This document shows, one piece after another, positions 1 to 11,326 of a stretch of 64,000 nt of DNA (positions within the stretch are counted from its first letter, which is position 1; every line of letters begins with the position of its first letter). The stretch lies in assembly GCA_037576215.1 (NCBI GenBank), contig JBANDB010000001.1, positions 5,642,001-5,706,000 on the forward strand, in the 5' to 3' direction. A program made the position numbers and the translations under genes. This DNA is from Armillaria gallica. Its lineage: Eukaryota; Basidiomycota; Agaricomycetes; Agaricales; Physalacriaceae. The notes beneath the pieces are model-generated. The model was given only the letters and a program-made list of their open reading frames with translations. It searched no databases and had not been told where the DNA came from.

Positions 1-150
1 TCGGACACTAACATCGAAATAATACTTGTACCTCGCGTGCTCCTTCTGGGACCGCCACTTTGTAAAGTCGTACAACCTGACCAGGCCTTCGCAAAGATCA
101 GGGTCACACTTTCCAGGATCGTCCGAGCGCCATATCAAGTATCGCCGTGG
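1..150 (-). CDS. possible 3'-proximal exon of a GT90 (CAP10-like) glycosyltransferase, cut by the window edge
   Basis: Read on the minus strand, about 110-12 gives CDPDLCEGLVRLYDF, then KWRSQKEHARYKYYFD. This resembles the region of CAP10/GT90 glycosyltransferases in front of the YKYxxDVDGNG signature. The reading ends at a possible donor GTTAGT directly after the Asp codon, so the rest of the signature would lie to the left of the window. GT90 proteins transfer sugars (for example xylose) in the secretory pathway. I could not assign the upstream exons: minus-strand ORFs up to about 580 exist but are not recognisable. The call rests on one short motif and could be wrong. Confidence 0.3.
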
Positions 151-159
151 CATACCTTG

Positions 160-1990
160 CCTTCCGGACCAACTCCCCCTCCCCCACTGGCTTCTCTCTG
201 GACCTCAGTGGCACGACACTCGTCGCATTTCCATCCATGCCCTTCTCGACCTAATCCATCATGCGTATAGGGTGCGAAAATTGCCATTCCGTATCCCGAA
301 CGAGAGGGACCCTCTCGCTGAATGCAATCGATCACCAGTCTTTTTCTCCTATGCGATGGCCTCTTCGTCAGAGAGGATCGAATTGGTGACGGAATGTCGG
401 CAAGAGGACAGTCCGGGTGTCGCTGTTGACGTTGTGGGAGAGGGAAAGGTGGTCCGTGCACCGATCGCCGGGTTGGTTTGAACCCTGCCCTCATTATTCA
501 TTGCGACACGCTCGGTGCTCATAATCCGGGCATACTCCATGAAAGCTCTGTACCAGCCAGTTAGCCATGGAAAAAGAAGCAATGAGACTGGGTACGAACC
601 TATAATTGTACGCCGTCATATCCTACAGTAGCCACTCTCGTAGCATAAGCTTCCCAGCTACGTCCTGCGTCATTTATCTCTACTATGTCCGTTAAAGATA
701 ATTCCATGGAGATCGTACGGGGTTGGTTTGGGGTGTCGCATACGCGCAGCGGCGACGAGATCCTAGCTTATTCCGTGGCTCTAGTGCATGAAGAACGAGG
801 ATATAGCACTTGACTAGCTGGGCAGTGCTGACAAGGATGTTTACTGGATCACTCCAATCAGCATGAGAAAAGACTGACCTTATTTCTCCCCCTTCTTGAC
901 TAGTATCGTGCCTATCAGCCAGCGACTCTACCACGAGCTCGCCAGACTCCTTCATCGCCGTGCCTTTGCACTCGTAGCGTAGTCCAGGATCGAACCATGT
1001 TCCAGATACGTGTGCAATGAAGTCCTGAGAAGCCATGTTGTCTTGGTGCATAGGATGACTGGGAGCGGGGAAGGAAGGTCCAGGTAACGAGATCCTGAAC
1101 TCAGTTACGCGAAGAGATGGTTCTCCAGATTTGTCCTGGACACTACCAGTATGGGCCAAGAGACGTTGTAGGGTCCATTCATTAGGCGTAGTCGGTGATG
1201 AGAGGCGTCAGAGAAGGATACGCTGGCAAACGGAATTCTGAGTACACCCAAAAAGTAACTGCGCAGCTAAGCCTCGGGGTGCGTTGGCCGGGAGGCAGCA
1301 TATACAGACGCGCACGTTTGAAGGTCGTCACGATCACGGCAAGCACCGATGCACTGAGGCTGTGCTCTCGTGACACGCGGTATACAGCTTTCAATTGCAA
1401 TGTTCGACAGGATCGATGAAGCTGTAGAACCCTATAGTACTTAATTCGTCCGATCCAGCGCTTTCCTCATCTCTGTGGATGTCGGGTTTGACTGCTGCAA
1501 AAGTGCTAGCACCTCGGATTCGAGTACGTGAAGCTAATGGGCTCCCGGTTACTGACAGAAGTCAGGGTATGCCAATGTTAATGGCTGCACAATTCACCAC
1601 AATTCACGCCGAGTCGTTCTTATGCCTTATCGGATTTGGGTGAGCTTTTTACTCGCATATAGCGGCTCAAGTTCATTGCTGAATTTTACCAAGCGGTTCT
1701 TCGGGATATGGCCGATTCAGCATCAAAGACCTCACTGATAAACGTTTGATAGTGATCTATCCACCACATCAATATCCTATGACCCCGTAACAGTCATGTT
1801 AGCGCCAATGCTGTATATACTGCTGTGCTCAGCTGTATGATATATCATTCGTGTGAGACGAAGCCTGCCATAAAAGTTCTCAGCGAAAGGGTCTTTTTCG
1901 GTACCCTTGCCCTTTCACCATCCTTCCAGAACCCATAACACCTCAACCCAGTGTTCATATCTATTCTCTTACTTTATCGACAGCTAGATC
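160..1990. other. stretch without a recognised gene
   Basis: There are only overlapping ORFs of 60-155 codons. The best is minus 1159-692 (155 codons), which contains a possible intron near 880-830 but matches no family I recognise. Around 1850-1990 lie pyrimidine-rich stretches that could be the promoter and 5'UTR of the gene starting at 1995. I saw no RNA gene or repeat. Confidence 0.3.
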
Positions 1991-1994
1991 CGCC

Positions 1995-4900
1995 ATGACT
2001 CGACCATCTAGTCTGGAAACCTGGATCAATGTCGTTAAGCTTGGCGCGGCCGCAGGTGAATTGGCACCATTTCCATATATCAAAGGCCTCTGTGGGTGTG
2101 CTGTGCTTGTACTGGAGGCCATTGAAGTAGGTGACAAGTCTCGCCTTCACTGTGCATCATCGTTGACCAGGGGCCGCAGAAAGCCGACAAGAATAACGAG
2201 GATCTTCTGGATTTGGCGGACAGTGTACAGAAGACGATCGAGATGGTTCAAAATACCGTCATGGAACACGGAGAAAGTTGCGCTCTTCGTTTCCGTGATG
2301 TCTGCGCCGAGCTTGAAATGTGAGAGAGCGCACCAACAGGCCTGAACCGTTGCTTACGATGCATCTTTTAGACACTTGACAGACTTACATATTCAGTTGA
2401 ACGGTACTCGGCGCAAGTCCCGTGGGATGAAGCGTTTCTTGAAGGCGAGGAATGTTTCCGACGCTATCAACGGTTGCCGAGAACGTGTGCGCGCGATCAA
2501 GGAAGACTTTCTGGTTCGTCATGAAACCGTTACCAATATGTGCTTACCCATGCTGGTCTAAAGATTCACACGGCCATCGACTCGCGTCTTGTTATTTCAG
2601 ACCTCAAAAATGGATTAAGGACTAGTACAGAGGCTCTTGCTAGCGTCGTCGAGACGTCACAAAGACATACCATATCTGATATTGACAAGAACACAGACAG
2701 GATATGCGAAGAGATACACACGTGGGGTGTCTTGCAGACCCAGAAAGCCGACAAGCTTAGCGCGGATGTCCAAGTATTGAAGGAACGGGGCTTCTATAAG
2801 GGATCTGTACTTTATTCTTCTTATATTATGAATCTACCAATTAATTGTCACTTTATTGCAGATTCGAGACGTCCGTCCAGGGGATGTCTATTTGAGAGAG
2901 CGCCTTGATCCTTCAGGTGGCCTATACTCACTGGCAACCAACGACGGCGCAGTGTTCTCTGATTATAACGCCGACGTTTATGGCAGTAACACACCCAAAA
3001 TTGTTCGTGTATATCGAGGTCCCCGCGGCCACAACAAGATCAATGAACAAGAATTTCTGAAAGCGAGTAGTGTCAGTCCTGCCTGATTCCTAGTAATGCT
3101 CATATGTTCCCTAGCGATTCCATACAGACGTTGATATACTACTCCATCTTAAGTATGCCTGCGACATTTTGTTCGTGCAACACTGATCTTACGCAACCTA
3201 GACACCAAAATTTTGCCCAGATATTTGGTGTATGCAGATCTCCAGCTTTTACTGCAATTATACTTCACGGTAACGATAATCATAATTCATTTGGCATTTC
3301 TAAGCTCATGCCTTCCTGGAGGTACCGTACAAGACACAGTCCGCAATCACTGTGCGTCCTTGACTGTGATCCAGTTGTTGCAATTCAATATTCAATTGGT
3401 AGGCTGCTCCGAAATTTATTGTAGACGTACAACGTCACTAAAATTATGCGCTTATGGTAGTTCAATGATTTAGAGGTGCTGCAGTTCCCGGTTGTCTGCA
3501 TATCAATATTGAACAATCAAAATAGTCTGCCTCAGATTATCTCGGTAGTTTCTACCGCCAATGTCCCCATGGTTGGACCGACTACGTGTTTGTAAGTAAT
3601 TTCCTGGAGAGAATACATGTATGAACTCACAGCCAATGCTTCGAAGGATGGTGACCTCAGCAGCGTGTATATCAATGAACGAGGCCGAATCGTGTTTACA
3701 GAACTCTCGTCTCAATATGATCTTTTCTATTATATGATGGATATAATTCAGGACAGCGAAGTGCATCCTGAATTGGCATTGCTAGGACCCCCGGTGGCTT
3801 TGGACACACCACCATCTGGCCTATTCAGGAATTTGAACTCGCTGCTGCGTTGTACGATTTTGGATAAAAACTATCTTATCGATATTTACGACGCCCTTTA
3901 TGTTCTCACTTACACTACCGATGTGTGGGCATACCCTCCTGGATTACAATTTCCCTACGACCTAGGCAGCATATCCACACGGACAGAGCTAACCCCTCCC
4001 GTGGACTGTTTGGTAGTCGGCCAGATACTAATCGAATTGACTGAACAGGCTGTAGCATGGGAAGTGGACCATAATAACGGGGATTCAACGTCAGTGCTTC
4101 GTGTGTGCAGGTATAGGTGAACATTTATGTGTACTCCCTGCTGACTTTGCCGTCCAGTGGATCACCTACCACGCATCATTTGTCTGTCGTTCAAAACCAT
4201 TGTCTGGTGATATCCCCCTATCACCTCTGGACATCTGAATATTTCACAAATCCGCGGCGGATGGTGTACTCATTGTTTGCACAAGCTTCGCGACTGTCGT
4301 TGTCCCGTTCTCAGGACTCAACGGGCAGTAATCGTAGGGTGCACGGCATGAAAGACGTCGAAGGTTAGTGCGGCATATCAGGGGACCTAAGAGATATACT
4401 GACCAATCTAGTGTGTCACCATGTACTCTTTGAAATCCAAATAACCCCGTGCTACGATCCCTTCCAGTTACTGGACACATTTATGGCAGACAGCGAATAC
4501 ATATTCGCTCTCTCGCTAACAGTATGTGAACCCCGTCTTGATTCACAATCCAACAAATTTCCCTGGCCCGTCATTCATTGGTTTTGCGACCTGAATCTAT
4601 CTAATGAGATATCCGTCGAAGAAGCGGAAAATCTTTTCGGAGTCAAAGTCAGCTTACATACTCGGGCACGCCAGTACCGCGCACAGATGAAGCAACTTTC
4701 AACAATCGTTGAGATAAATACCATGTGCGGATTCGATCCTGCCCTCGAGGGTGCCGACATATGCGAGTACTTGGATCTTCCTCGCATGGAGATCTTTGAG
4801 AATCCGGTGGAAGTCTTTGCTGGTAAGTCAAGATCTGATATCTTGTGCTCACGCACTCTGCTGAAAAAGCACACAGACCGCGAGTTCAACCAAATCGCGT

Positions 4901-5088
4901 CACCAGCACCTGTCCACGGCCACCATGACAAGGATGCTAGGGACGTTACCCCGGTTACTCATATACGAGCTGGAAAAGAGCCGCCGAGCTCTCGCGCACA
5001 GAATCGACTCATCGTGATACTCATTGCGCTTAATATTGTTCTTCTTTCGTTGGTTATACATTCATCTATCAAGGTACAGAGGAAATAG
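1995..5088 (+). CDS. MLKL-like four-helix N-terminal region plus pseudokinase-like protein with a C-terminal membrane anchor (multi-exon)
   Basis: This is a basidiomycete-type signalling protein. The N-terminal exons (1995-2126, 2180-2319, 2372-2528, 2564-2806) give a helical region with KADKNNEDLLDLADSVQ, as in fungal proteins related to the MLKL N-terminal bundle. Exons 2862-3067, 3128-3152, 3202-3269 and 3322-3398 read EQEFLKANVDILLHLKHQNF then AQIFGVCRSPAFTAIILHGG, which is the beta3 to hinge part of a kinase-like fold. Exon 3633-4110 has a further lobe. Exons 4158-4363 and 4412-5088 end in a hydrophobic segment (LIVILIALNIVLLSLVI) and a short basic tail, so it is probably tail-anchored. 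I see no HRD or DFG, so it is a likely pseudokinase. The junctions listed keep phase. The part at 3399-3632 is not resolved, and the intron 2529-2563 would be only 35 nt, so a frameshift is possible. Related fungal proteins are proposed to act in regulated cell death; that role is inference here. Confidence 0.72.
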
Positions 5089-5917
5089 GTTATATCATGA
5101 AATCGCGCCGGCAACTACTTCGATAGACCCAATAAAATCGTGTTCCGATAGACTTACCTCAAATACACCTTTCCAAATTTGTGATCCCGCTCTCCGCCTC
5201 TCTTCAGGTACTTGCCCATCTCTAAGGATCGACTTGTTCTCAATCGCTCGCCGCGACAGATAAGGCATCACCCAGATGGGTTCCTAATGAGCAGATAGTT
5301 GTCACGTAAACAACATTGCCTACCTCTAACAAAGCGGGGGAAACGCGAGCTTGCGCCCACCTACAGCTAGTAGACGCTATCGCTCATATAAGAGCAACAA
5401 GAAGTCGAATTTGTGTCGCATCTTGAAGGGCATAAGGACCTTGATGGATCGCGGAAGTACCCTATGTAGCCCAAGCTGCCATCCTATTTGTTGAAGAGCA
5501 GAGGAGAACCTCTGGCATTATAGTGATTATTAATAGTATCTATGGTCGCTAAGTATGGCCTGATATCCAAATCTTTGCGACTTCGGTTACTTCAAGGGCG
5601 TGAAAGCCAAATAGACCCCAACAACGCGTTTTCTTCAAGTTGCCAGCACGTGCAAACTTATAGGCTCGAACCTGAATTGGAACCACCAACTTCACTGTTC
5701 AGTAATACTCAAGTACTTCAGCGTTTCGGCGCTTGGGTACCTAACGTTAAAAATCACCGCTCCCTCCTTCACGTATGTGCTGCGCTCTGAACTTTTCTAA
5801 AAAAAACCTTTGCCTGAACTGGATCAAAGCTTGCAGTCATGTGTTACCCAGGGCATCTTATGCGCATTGCATACCTAACATCGCACTATCTCTCTGCATT
5901 TGCTTCGATATCCGTTC
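5089..5917. other. intergenic region, probable SDR promoter at its right end
   Basis: No ORF above 82 codons and no recognisable domain. A T- and A-rich patch with a CTAAAAAAAACC run near 5797 and pyrimidine-rich sequence at 5885-5905 precede the SDR start codon at 5918. Confidence 0.4.
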
Positions 5918-7129
5918 ATGGAATTAGGAATTGCTCTGATCACCGGCTCCGCTCAGGGAATTGGTAGAGCCATTGCTCTCAGACTCGCAGACGACGGCTT
6001 CAACGTCTCGCTCAATGATCTTCCTTCAGCGGGAACAGAACTTGATATCTTAGCCTCCGAAATAACCTCCAAAGGGCGTAAATCCCACGTTGTCACCGGA
6101 GACATCTCCTCTGAATCCGATGTACAAAGGATAATCGAGTCGACAGTCCAGGCTTTAGGATCCCTCGACGTAGTGAGTAAAATTATTTCTTTATCTGATC
6201 AAGACGCGAAGCTGAGACTTGGCGGAGATGGTTGCTAACGCAGGCATATGCATTACAAAAAGTATCATGTCTAGTACGTCCCTTATAAAATCATTGCGGC
6301 GTAGATCTCCTATAACCCCGGAAAGCCTCAACAGAAGAATGGGACCGAATCTTCGCAGTTAATGGTCGCGGAACCTTCCTCTGCTACAAGTACGCCGCAA
6401 AGCAGATGATTGATCAAGGCCATGGCGGGAGAATTATCGGGGCATCATCCGTCGCCGGAAAGCTAGGTGTGCGGATTTCATGGCGTCGCTATCTACGGAT
6501 TAAAACTAAGCTCTGTGATAGGCTCTCCCAACCTACCGGGATATGGCGCCTCGAAGTGGGCTATACGTGGACTTACGCAGAGTGCGGGTGAGTACTTCTC
6601 TTTTTGATGAACATCACACCTGTTCTCAACTATACATGGTTAGCCCACGAGTTCGGTAAATACGGTATCACTGTTAACGCTTATGCTCCAGGTATGTCTA
6701 CCTTGCATTTATTTTATCAATTGCTTTGATTATGGCGCCCCCCCAGGTTATATTGAAACTGACATGAGTAGGCTTTTCATCCTCATGGCTTATTATCTTC
6801 CAACCGTCAACCCCTAAGTCACTGGCATTGCTAGCGCTGTCAATCCCAGTAATCCCGAACAATACCTTAAAGATATAAGCGAAAGGACCGACGTAGGAAG
6901 AAACGGAACACCCGCCGATATTGCCGGCTTGGTATCATACCTCGTTTCCAAGGAGGCCAGTTTCATTACGGGTACGAGGCTCTCCCTGCACCGTTTCCGT
7001 TGCTTTCTGACTTTGGTGGTTCCTTGCAAGGTCAATCGGTACGATCCACGCATGCCCGTGTAGTATCCCTGGATGCTCACTCTATTGCCTTACTAGGTGT
7101 CTATCAATGGGGGCATTTTCTGCGACTAA
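5918..7129 (+). CDS. classical short-chain dehydrogenase/reductase, nine exons including an 8-nt microexon
   Basis: NAD(P)-dependent oxidoreductase of the classical SDR family, 256 aa when spliced. Exons: 5918-6172, 6228-6273, 6326-6466, 6522-6587, 6644-6691, 6747-6767, 6819-6971, 7031-7038, 7097-7129; the total of 771 nt keeps frame. The cofactor motif TGSAQGIG lies near residues 9-16, NAG-type VANAG near 87, the catalytic Ser region IIGASSVAG near 140, catalytic GYGASKWA near 154, and the C-terminal TGQSVSINGG. The overall pattern is closest to acetoin/diacetyl reductase or butanediol dehydrogenase-like SDRs, but the substrate cannot be read from sequence. The start at 5918 was chosen because it is the first ATG before the Rossmann beta strand. 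The 8-nt exon is needed to restore QS and the final frame. A decayed tandem copy follows directly. Confidence 0.87.
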
Positions 7130-7539
7130 AGGAAAGTATCTGCTGACAGTCGAGTTGTACCAACATATCTGTAAAATTTGACCAACGATTTTCGGTTCCG
7201 AGCCATTGCTATACGCGTTACTAGGATTAACTGAACATGTGCTACTGCCCTAGTGAACCGAAAGAAATATTCCATGGTCATGTATGAATGATTATCGCTA
7301 GGCTACACGACTTTTTTCCGGAGATTGGCCTGCACAACGCTTTACATGTGGGCTAAAAATGCATCGTCGCTCAAGGGCCGCGCCTTCTTGTGGCGCAAAT
7401 GACGTTCTTTCCCATAGTGCCCATGGTCACCGCGTTACCTCCGTCTGTATTGGCTGGATTCACAAGCGCGATACGTCCTCCCTTGTGATTAACTTGTTCG
7501 AGAATAGACGAGTTTGAAACTCGGCTTCCCCCTCCCCCC
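7130..7539. other. spacer between the two SDR copies
   Basis: Holds the 3' flank of the intact SDR and the region upstream of its decayed copy. I see no gene here. Confidence 0.4.
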
Positions 7540-8640
7540 ATGGTCGTCGCCCTAGTCACTAGCTCTACTCAAGGCGTTGGCCCCGCGATTGCTCTGAGGC
7601 TCGCTGACGACGGGTTCGATGTCGCTGTGAATGACTTGCCTTCAAGAGTTCGCAACCTCGAGGCGCTCGCATGTAAGATAGCTCTGAAAGGACGAAGAAG
7701 CTGCACAGTTCTCGGGGACGCATCATCTGAGGCCGACGTGCAAGAGATGATTTCTTCTACCGTAGAGGAGCTGGGCTCGTTGGATGTCGTGCGTAGGCAA
7801 TTTTCCGACGTGTTCTTGGTTTGCTGATCGTCGCTCAAGATGGTCGCCAACGCGGGTGTGTGTATAATGAAAAGTATATTGTCAAGTACGTCTGCATGGG
7901 CCGTGTATCGAGGACCTGGATCGCTCATCATCGTTCAGCGTCTTCGGGAGAATGGGACCGGATAGCTGCTATCAACAGCCATGATACTTCCTTGTGCCAT
8001 AAGTACGCCGCGAAGCAGATGAGGGATCAAGGACGTGAAATAAGGATCATCGGGGCATCGTCTGTCGCAGGCAAAAGAGGTATGTGCATGCTCCTCTTGA
8101 ATCCTACCTCATCTAAAGCAATAAAGGACCGCCGATTAGTGTTGCGTGCCGCCCTTCAAAGTTTTCAGCGCATGCCATGGCAGGTAAGGATATTCGAGTC
8201 ACCTTTACACTTTCATCGATTGACCGAAGTTCAAGCACCCAAGTTCGATCGGTGTGGTGTTACAATCAATGCATATGCACCGGGTACGCTTCTCGTTCCG
8301 TCATTTATACTTTTCTGATGCATTAATGCATATTCTTAGTTCCCACCGACACCGAAATGCGTAAAAGCCTGCGTCCTTGGAGATTGTTTACCGATACTGA
8401 CCACCTGACTAGTCGTGGGGATCGGCGATACTCTCATGGGAGATTGGAAGAGAGTTCATGAAAAGGTATGCCCCGAGACCGTACCATCTCCTGCTAACTT
8501 GGTACCAAACGGCAGAAGGATAGGTCCGGCGCACCTGCTGATATAGCAAGTATGGTTTCGTATCTGGCTTCCAAAGAAGCCCACTTTTCGGTGACGGGTA
8601 ACTCGCATTCTCTGGTGGTCAACGATTGAAGTCCTAATCA
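7540..8640 (+). pseudogene. decayed tandem copy of the SDR gene
   Basis: This follows the upstream SDR exon by exon. LVTSSTQGVGPAIALRLADD matches its cofactor motif, and MVANAG, EWDRI, KYAAKQM, IIGASSVAGK, GVTINAYAPG, APADIASMVSYLASKEAH and VTG follow in the same order. It is broken. The first Gly of TGxxxGxG is Ser. The exon that should carry YxxxK reads PTSSKAIKD, without the Tyr. Several spliced frames do not join (around 7900, 8090-8200 and 8330-8460), and no clean end matching SINGG is found. It could be transcribed, but an active enzyme is unlikely. It is a local duplication of the gene at 5918-7129, since gene order and intron positions are kept. Confidence 0.8.
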
Positions 8641-8810
8641 TTGAAAGGCCAACTCAATGTCATGTACCAGTCCTACGAGACACTCATCTTCCTGAGTTTC
8701 CAGATGTCAGTCAACGAGGGGTCGTGGTACAAGTAAAAAAAAATAGGGATACGCACCAAGTATGTATTGTTCGGTAGCGCAAGGCCAGGCTTCTATCGGT
8801 TAACGCTGTC

Positions 8811-10030
8811 CTACTTCTCTCTCTTGTAGACTTTGTTCACGAAACTCCGGAACACCTCTCTTTTCAACGTCCCTTCCTGTTGTGTCTCCGGTATAGCATC
8901 AATCATCCGTACCAGCTCCTCATAAACTCCCTCCTCATAAACATGATACCGCTGCCTCAACCCAACCTCTTCGAACATCGCCTTTACCCTTCCCTCAGCC
9001 GCGGCATCCTTCCTGCCGTAATTCTCATCAAGCACCGTCCTCTGCTCCGGAGATGCCAATTCTAAAGCTGTGTTGATACACCATGAGCACTTGTTATCCA
9101 AGATATCCGTGCCAACCTTTCCAATCTGCTCCGGGGTTCCGGAAAAGTCAAGGAAGTCGTCTTGGATCTGGAAGTACTCGCCAAGGGGGATCAGAATGGA
9201 TTTGGCAGATTCGTATGGTTGACCGTTAGTTGAGTCGATGGTGTAAGTTGTGGGAACGCGGCACATGTGCATGGCGAGTGCAACAGGGAGGTAGAAGGAG
9301 TAGTATGCAGTCTTGTATATTACGATGAGGCTGTGTCTACACAAGCGAGATGTAAACGGAATGCGTCCAAAGGAAGAAGCCTCTTACCGGTTTATGGAGA
9401 ACGTACTAAGATCAACTTTATGCTCGGGAGCAGTAAGCTGATCAATCAACTGTCCCATCTCAGTTTGATAGGTAGTCTCGTGGAAGAGTTCGAGTAGGTC
9501 AACATAATAACTTTCCGCTCGGAAGTGTTTCTTGAGGAGAAAGTATATAGCGCTCTCAAGCATGAACGAGTCATTTATTGCGATATGTCCAACTTGGGGG
9601 ACGCGGTACCAACAAGGCTGGCCGCGTCGCGTGACTGAGCTGTCCATTATATCGTCGGCGACGAGGAAAAATGCCTGGAGCTGAAAAGACAATAAGCTAA
9701 GGCGGCATGGACGAGCCCCGGTCAACTCACCATCTCGACACTCCATCCCAGCACGGCGGCTTGCATGTACTCGTCACTAGTAAGGGCGCGCCCCTTGAGT
9801 ATCTCAACAGTATCAACGACTGACATTCCACGGTTGAGTTTGCCTCCTAAAACATTGTAGTCTAGGCTCTGTCTGGCGAGTGAGAGAGAATACGTGAAGA
9901 GAAGTCGACTCGGACTCACTCTTTCATACCACTCTGCGGCATCTTTAGGCATGCCTTCACCGTTGAAATGATCCAGCAGCTCTTGCTTAATGGCGACCCA
10001 GGCCGCCTCAAACTGGGAACGGTCAAACAT
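8811..10030 (-). CDS. ERG20: farnesyl diphosphate synthase
   Basis: Condenses IPP with DMAPP and GPP to farnesyl diphosphate for sterols, dolichol, ubiquinone and prenylation; normally cytosolic. Four exons on the minus strand: 10030-9920, 9868-9731, 9680-9388, 9336-8811 (1068 nt, 355 aa; yeast Erg20 is 352). First aspartate-rich motif [20 protein letters not shown] at about residues 88-107 with the aromatic pair before DDxxD typical of FPP synthase. Second motif [20 protein letters not shown] at about 235-254. [16 protein letters not shown] and the C-terminal KVYKREK also fit. The phases agree at all three introns. The start at 10030 gives [11 protein letters not shown], the usual length. 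An in-frame ATG at 10105 would add a 25-residue basic, Ser-rich, acid-poor leader (see findings). Neighbour on the same strand: Derlin, upstream. Confidence 0.95.
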
Positions 10031-10355
10031 GGAGGTAGATAGTGAGTATCGTCTCAGATACAATGGTGCCACGCCGTTCGGGAAAAGTCGACCGATGTTC
10101 ATCATCGGCCGATTACGGACGGACGTAGTGTTGATAGGATGATCTATAGTCAGTAATTGTCGTCAAAATAGTTATTCGGAACACCATCAACCGCGCTGAA
10201 TGGGCAGCCATTTTAAGGACAGATAGAACGAATATTCGATATTCTTTTATTCGGATATACACGGTTGGCGCCCAAAACATTTAGTAGTATCAATTGTACC
10301 TGAAGGCGCGTCAGAACAGCAAAGGAAGAAGACGGAAAAATACTAACATTTTCCG
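10031..10355. other. FPP synthase upstream region and Derlin 3' flank
   Basis: Contains the in-frame upstream ATG (10105) and the probable promoter of the FPP synthase gene, and the 3' end of the Derlin gene. There is an AT-rich patch at about 10220-10260. No other gene is seen. Confidence 0.4.
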
Positions 10356-11326
10356 TCAATTATTCCCTAACCGCTGTCCTGATCCCCAATTGTAACCCCT
10401 GCTGGTTCCACTGCTTGAACCGGTTCCAGATCCTGATGCACCACCCCGGGTACGAGGCGGGTACACATGGACACCACTGGCACTCCCGCTCCCTCCAGAT
10501 ACAGCTCTTGATCCAACCAGATCTTTGACCCACCGAGGTGCCCTAGCCCACGCGGCGCCCCGTGCATCACCAGCACTCCAAACACGCCACCACCACAGAT
10601 GACCTACAACGGTCCCGACAACAGCTCGACCTGCGGCTGCCGGCCCGCCCATGAGGAACTCGACCGCAAGCATCGTGTACGGTACATATACGACAGGAAT
10701 GGTAAGAAGACCGAAGAACGAGGATTGCGCGCCCGGCGGTGCACGAGCTGAGGAGATGTATGTGAGACAGTGCATGAGAGGACGTAGAAATATAGAGGCG
10801 CCAAGAGGATGGCTTGCAACCTAATGATAATCAGTTGAGAAGACAAGTGAGCAATGAGCTGGCGTACATTGATTGCTATACAAGCAAAAAATAATTGCCA
10901 AGCAAGGTCTGCAGAGTCGAATGTTGCTTCGAGCTGGTTGGATGTTTGGCTAGGTGACATGAGGGCGGGTCGAGGTACGGATACTAACCAAACTCACTAG
11001 AGCATCGCCAGTTCAAATATAAAGTTTATTCCAGAGCCTGCAGCAAAATCATTGGCATGGTGAACATTAGCCATTCAAACTGTCCTTACTTCCAATGAAG
11101 AAGCTTGTGTAGAGTCGCCATATCTGAAGAGATCTGGATAAAATTTCATAGGAATTTGGTACCGACTCACCTGCAGCTTTTGTAGCACCGAATCGCGATG
11201 GTAAAGCAAAGTATACGGTGATATTATCCCAAGCAGATACGGTATTGTCACGCCCAGCAGTGAAGTAGTAAGGAACCGAGTCACTGGCGGTATTTTTCGT
11301 ATTTCTGTTAGTATTGAATCGGCCAT
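10356..11326 (-). CDS. Derlin (Der1-like protein of ER-associated degradation)
   Basis: Derlins are rhomboid-like pseudoproteases in the ER membrane that help move misfolded proteins to the cytosol for degradation. Five exons on the minus strand: 11326-11171, 11123-11090, 11037-10998, 10949-10868, 10820-10356 (777 nt, 258 aa, all phases agree). Exon 1 starts MADSILTEIRKIPPVTRFLT and has the first membrane segment. The next exons give IWRLYTSFFIGSSGINFIFE (the WR motif of Derlins) and YQTSNQLEATFDSADLAWQ. The last exon contains SFFGLLTIPVVYVPYTML, FLMGGPAAAG and GHLWWW. The tail from about residue 215 is Gly/Ser-rich and presumably cytosolic. No rhomboid Ser-His dyad is expected or seen. Exons of 34 and 40 nt are short but needed. 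I cannot tell Der1 from Dfm1 orthology, so no symbol is given. Confidence 0.87.

Noticed and set aside
2566..2754. Minus-strand ORF opposite the MLKL-like gene
   Set aside because: Lies antisense to a well-supported exon (2564-2806) and has no recognisable domain.
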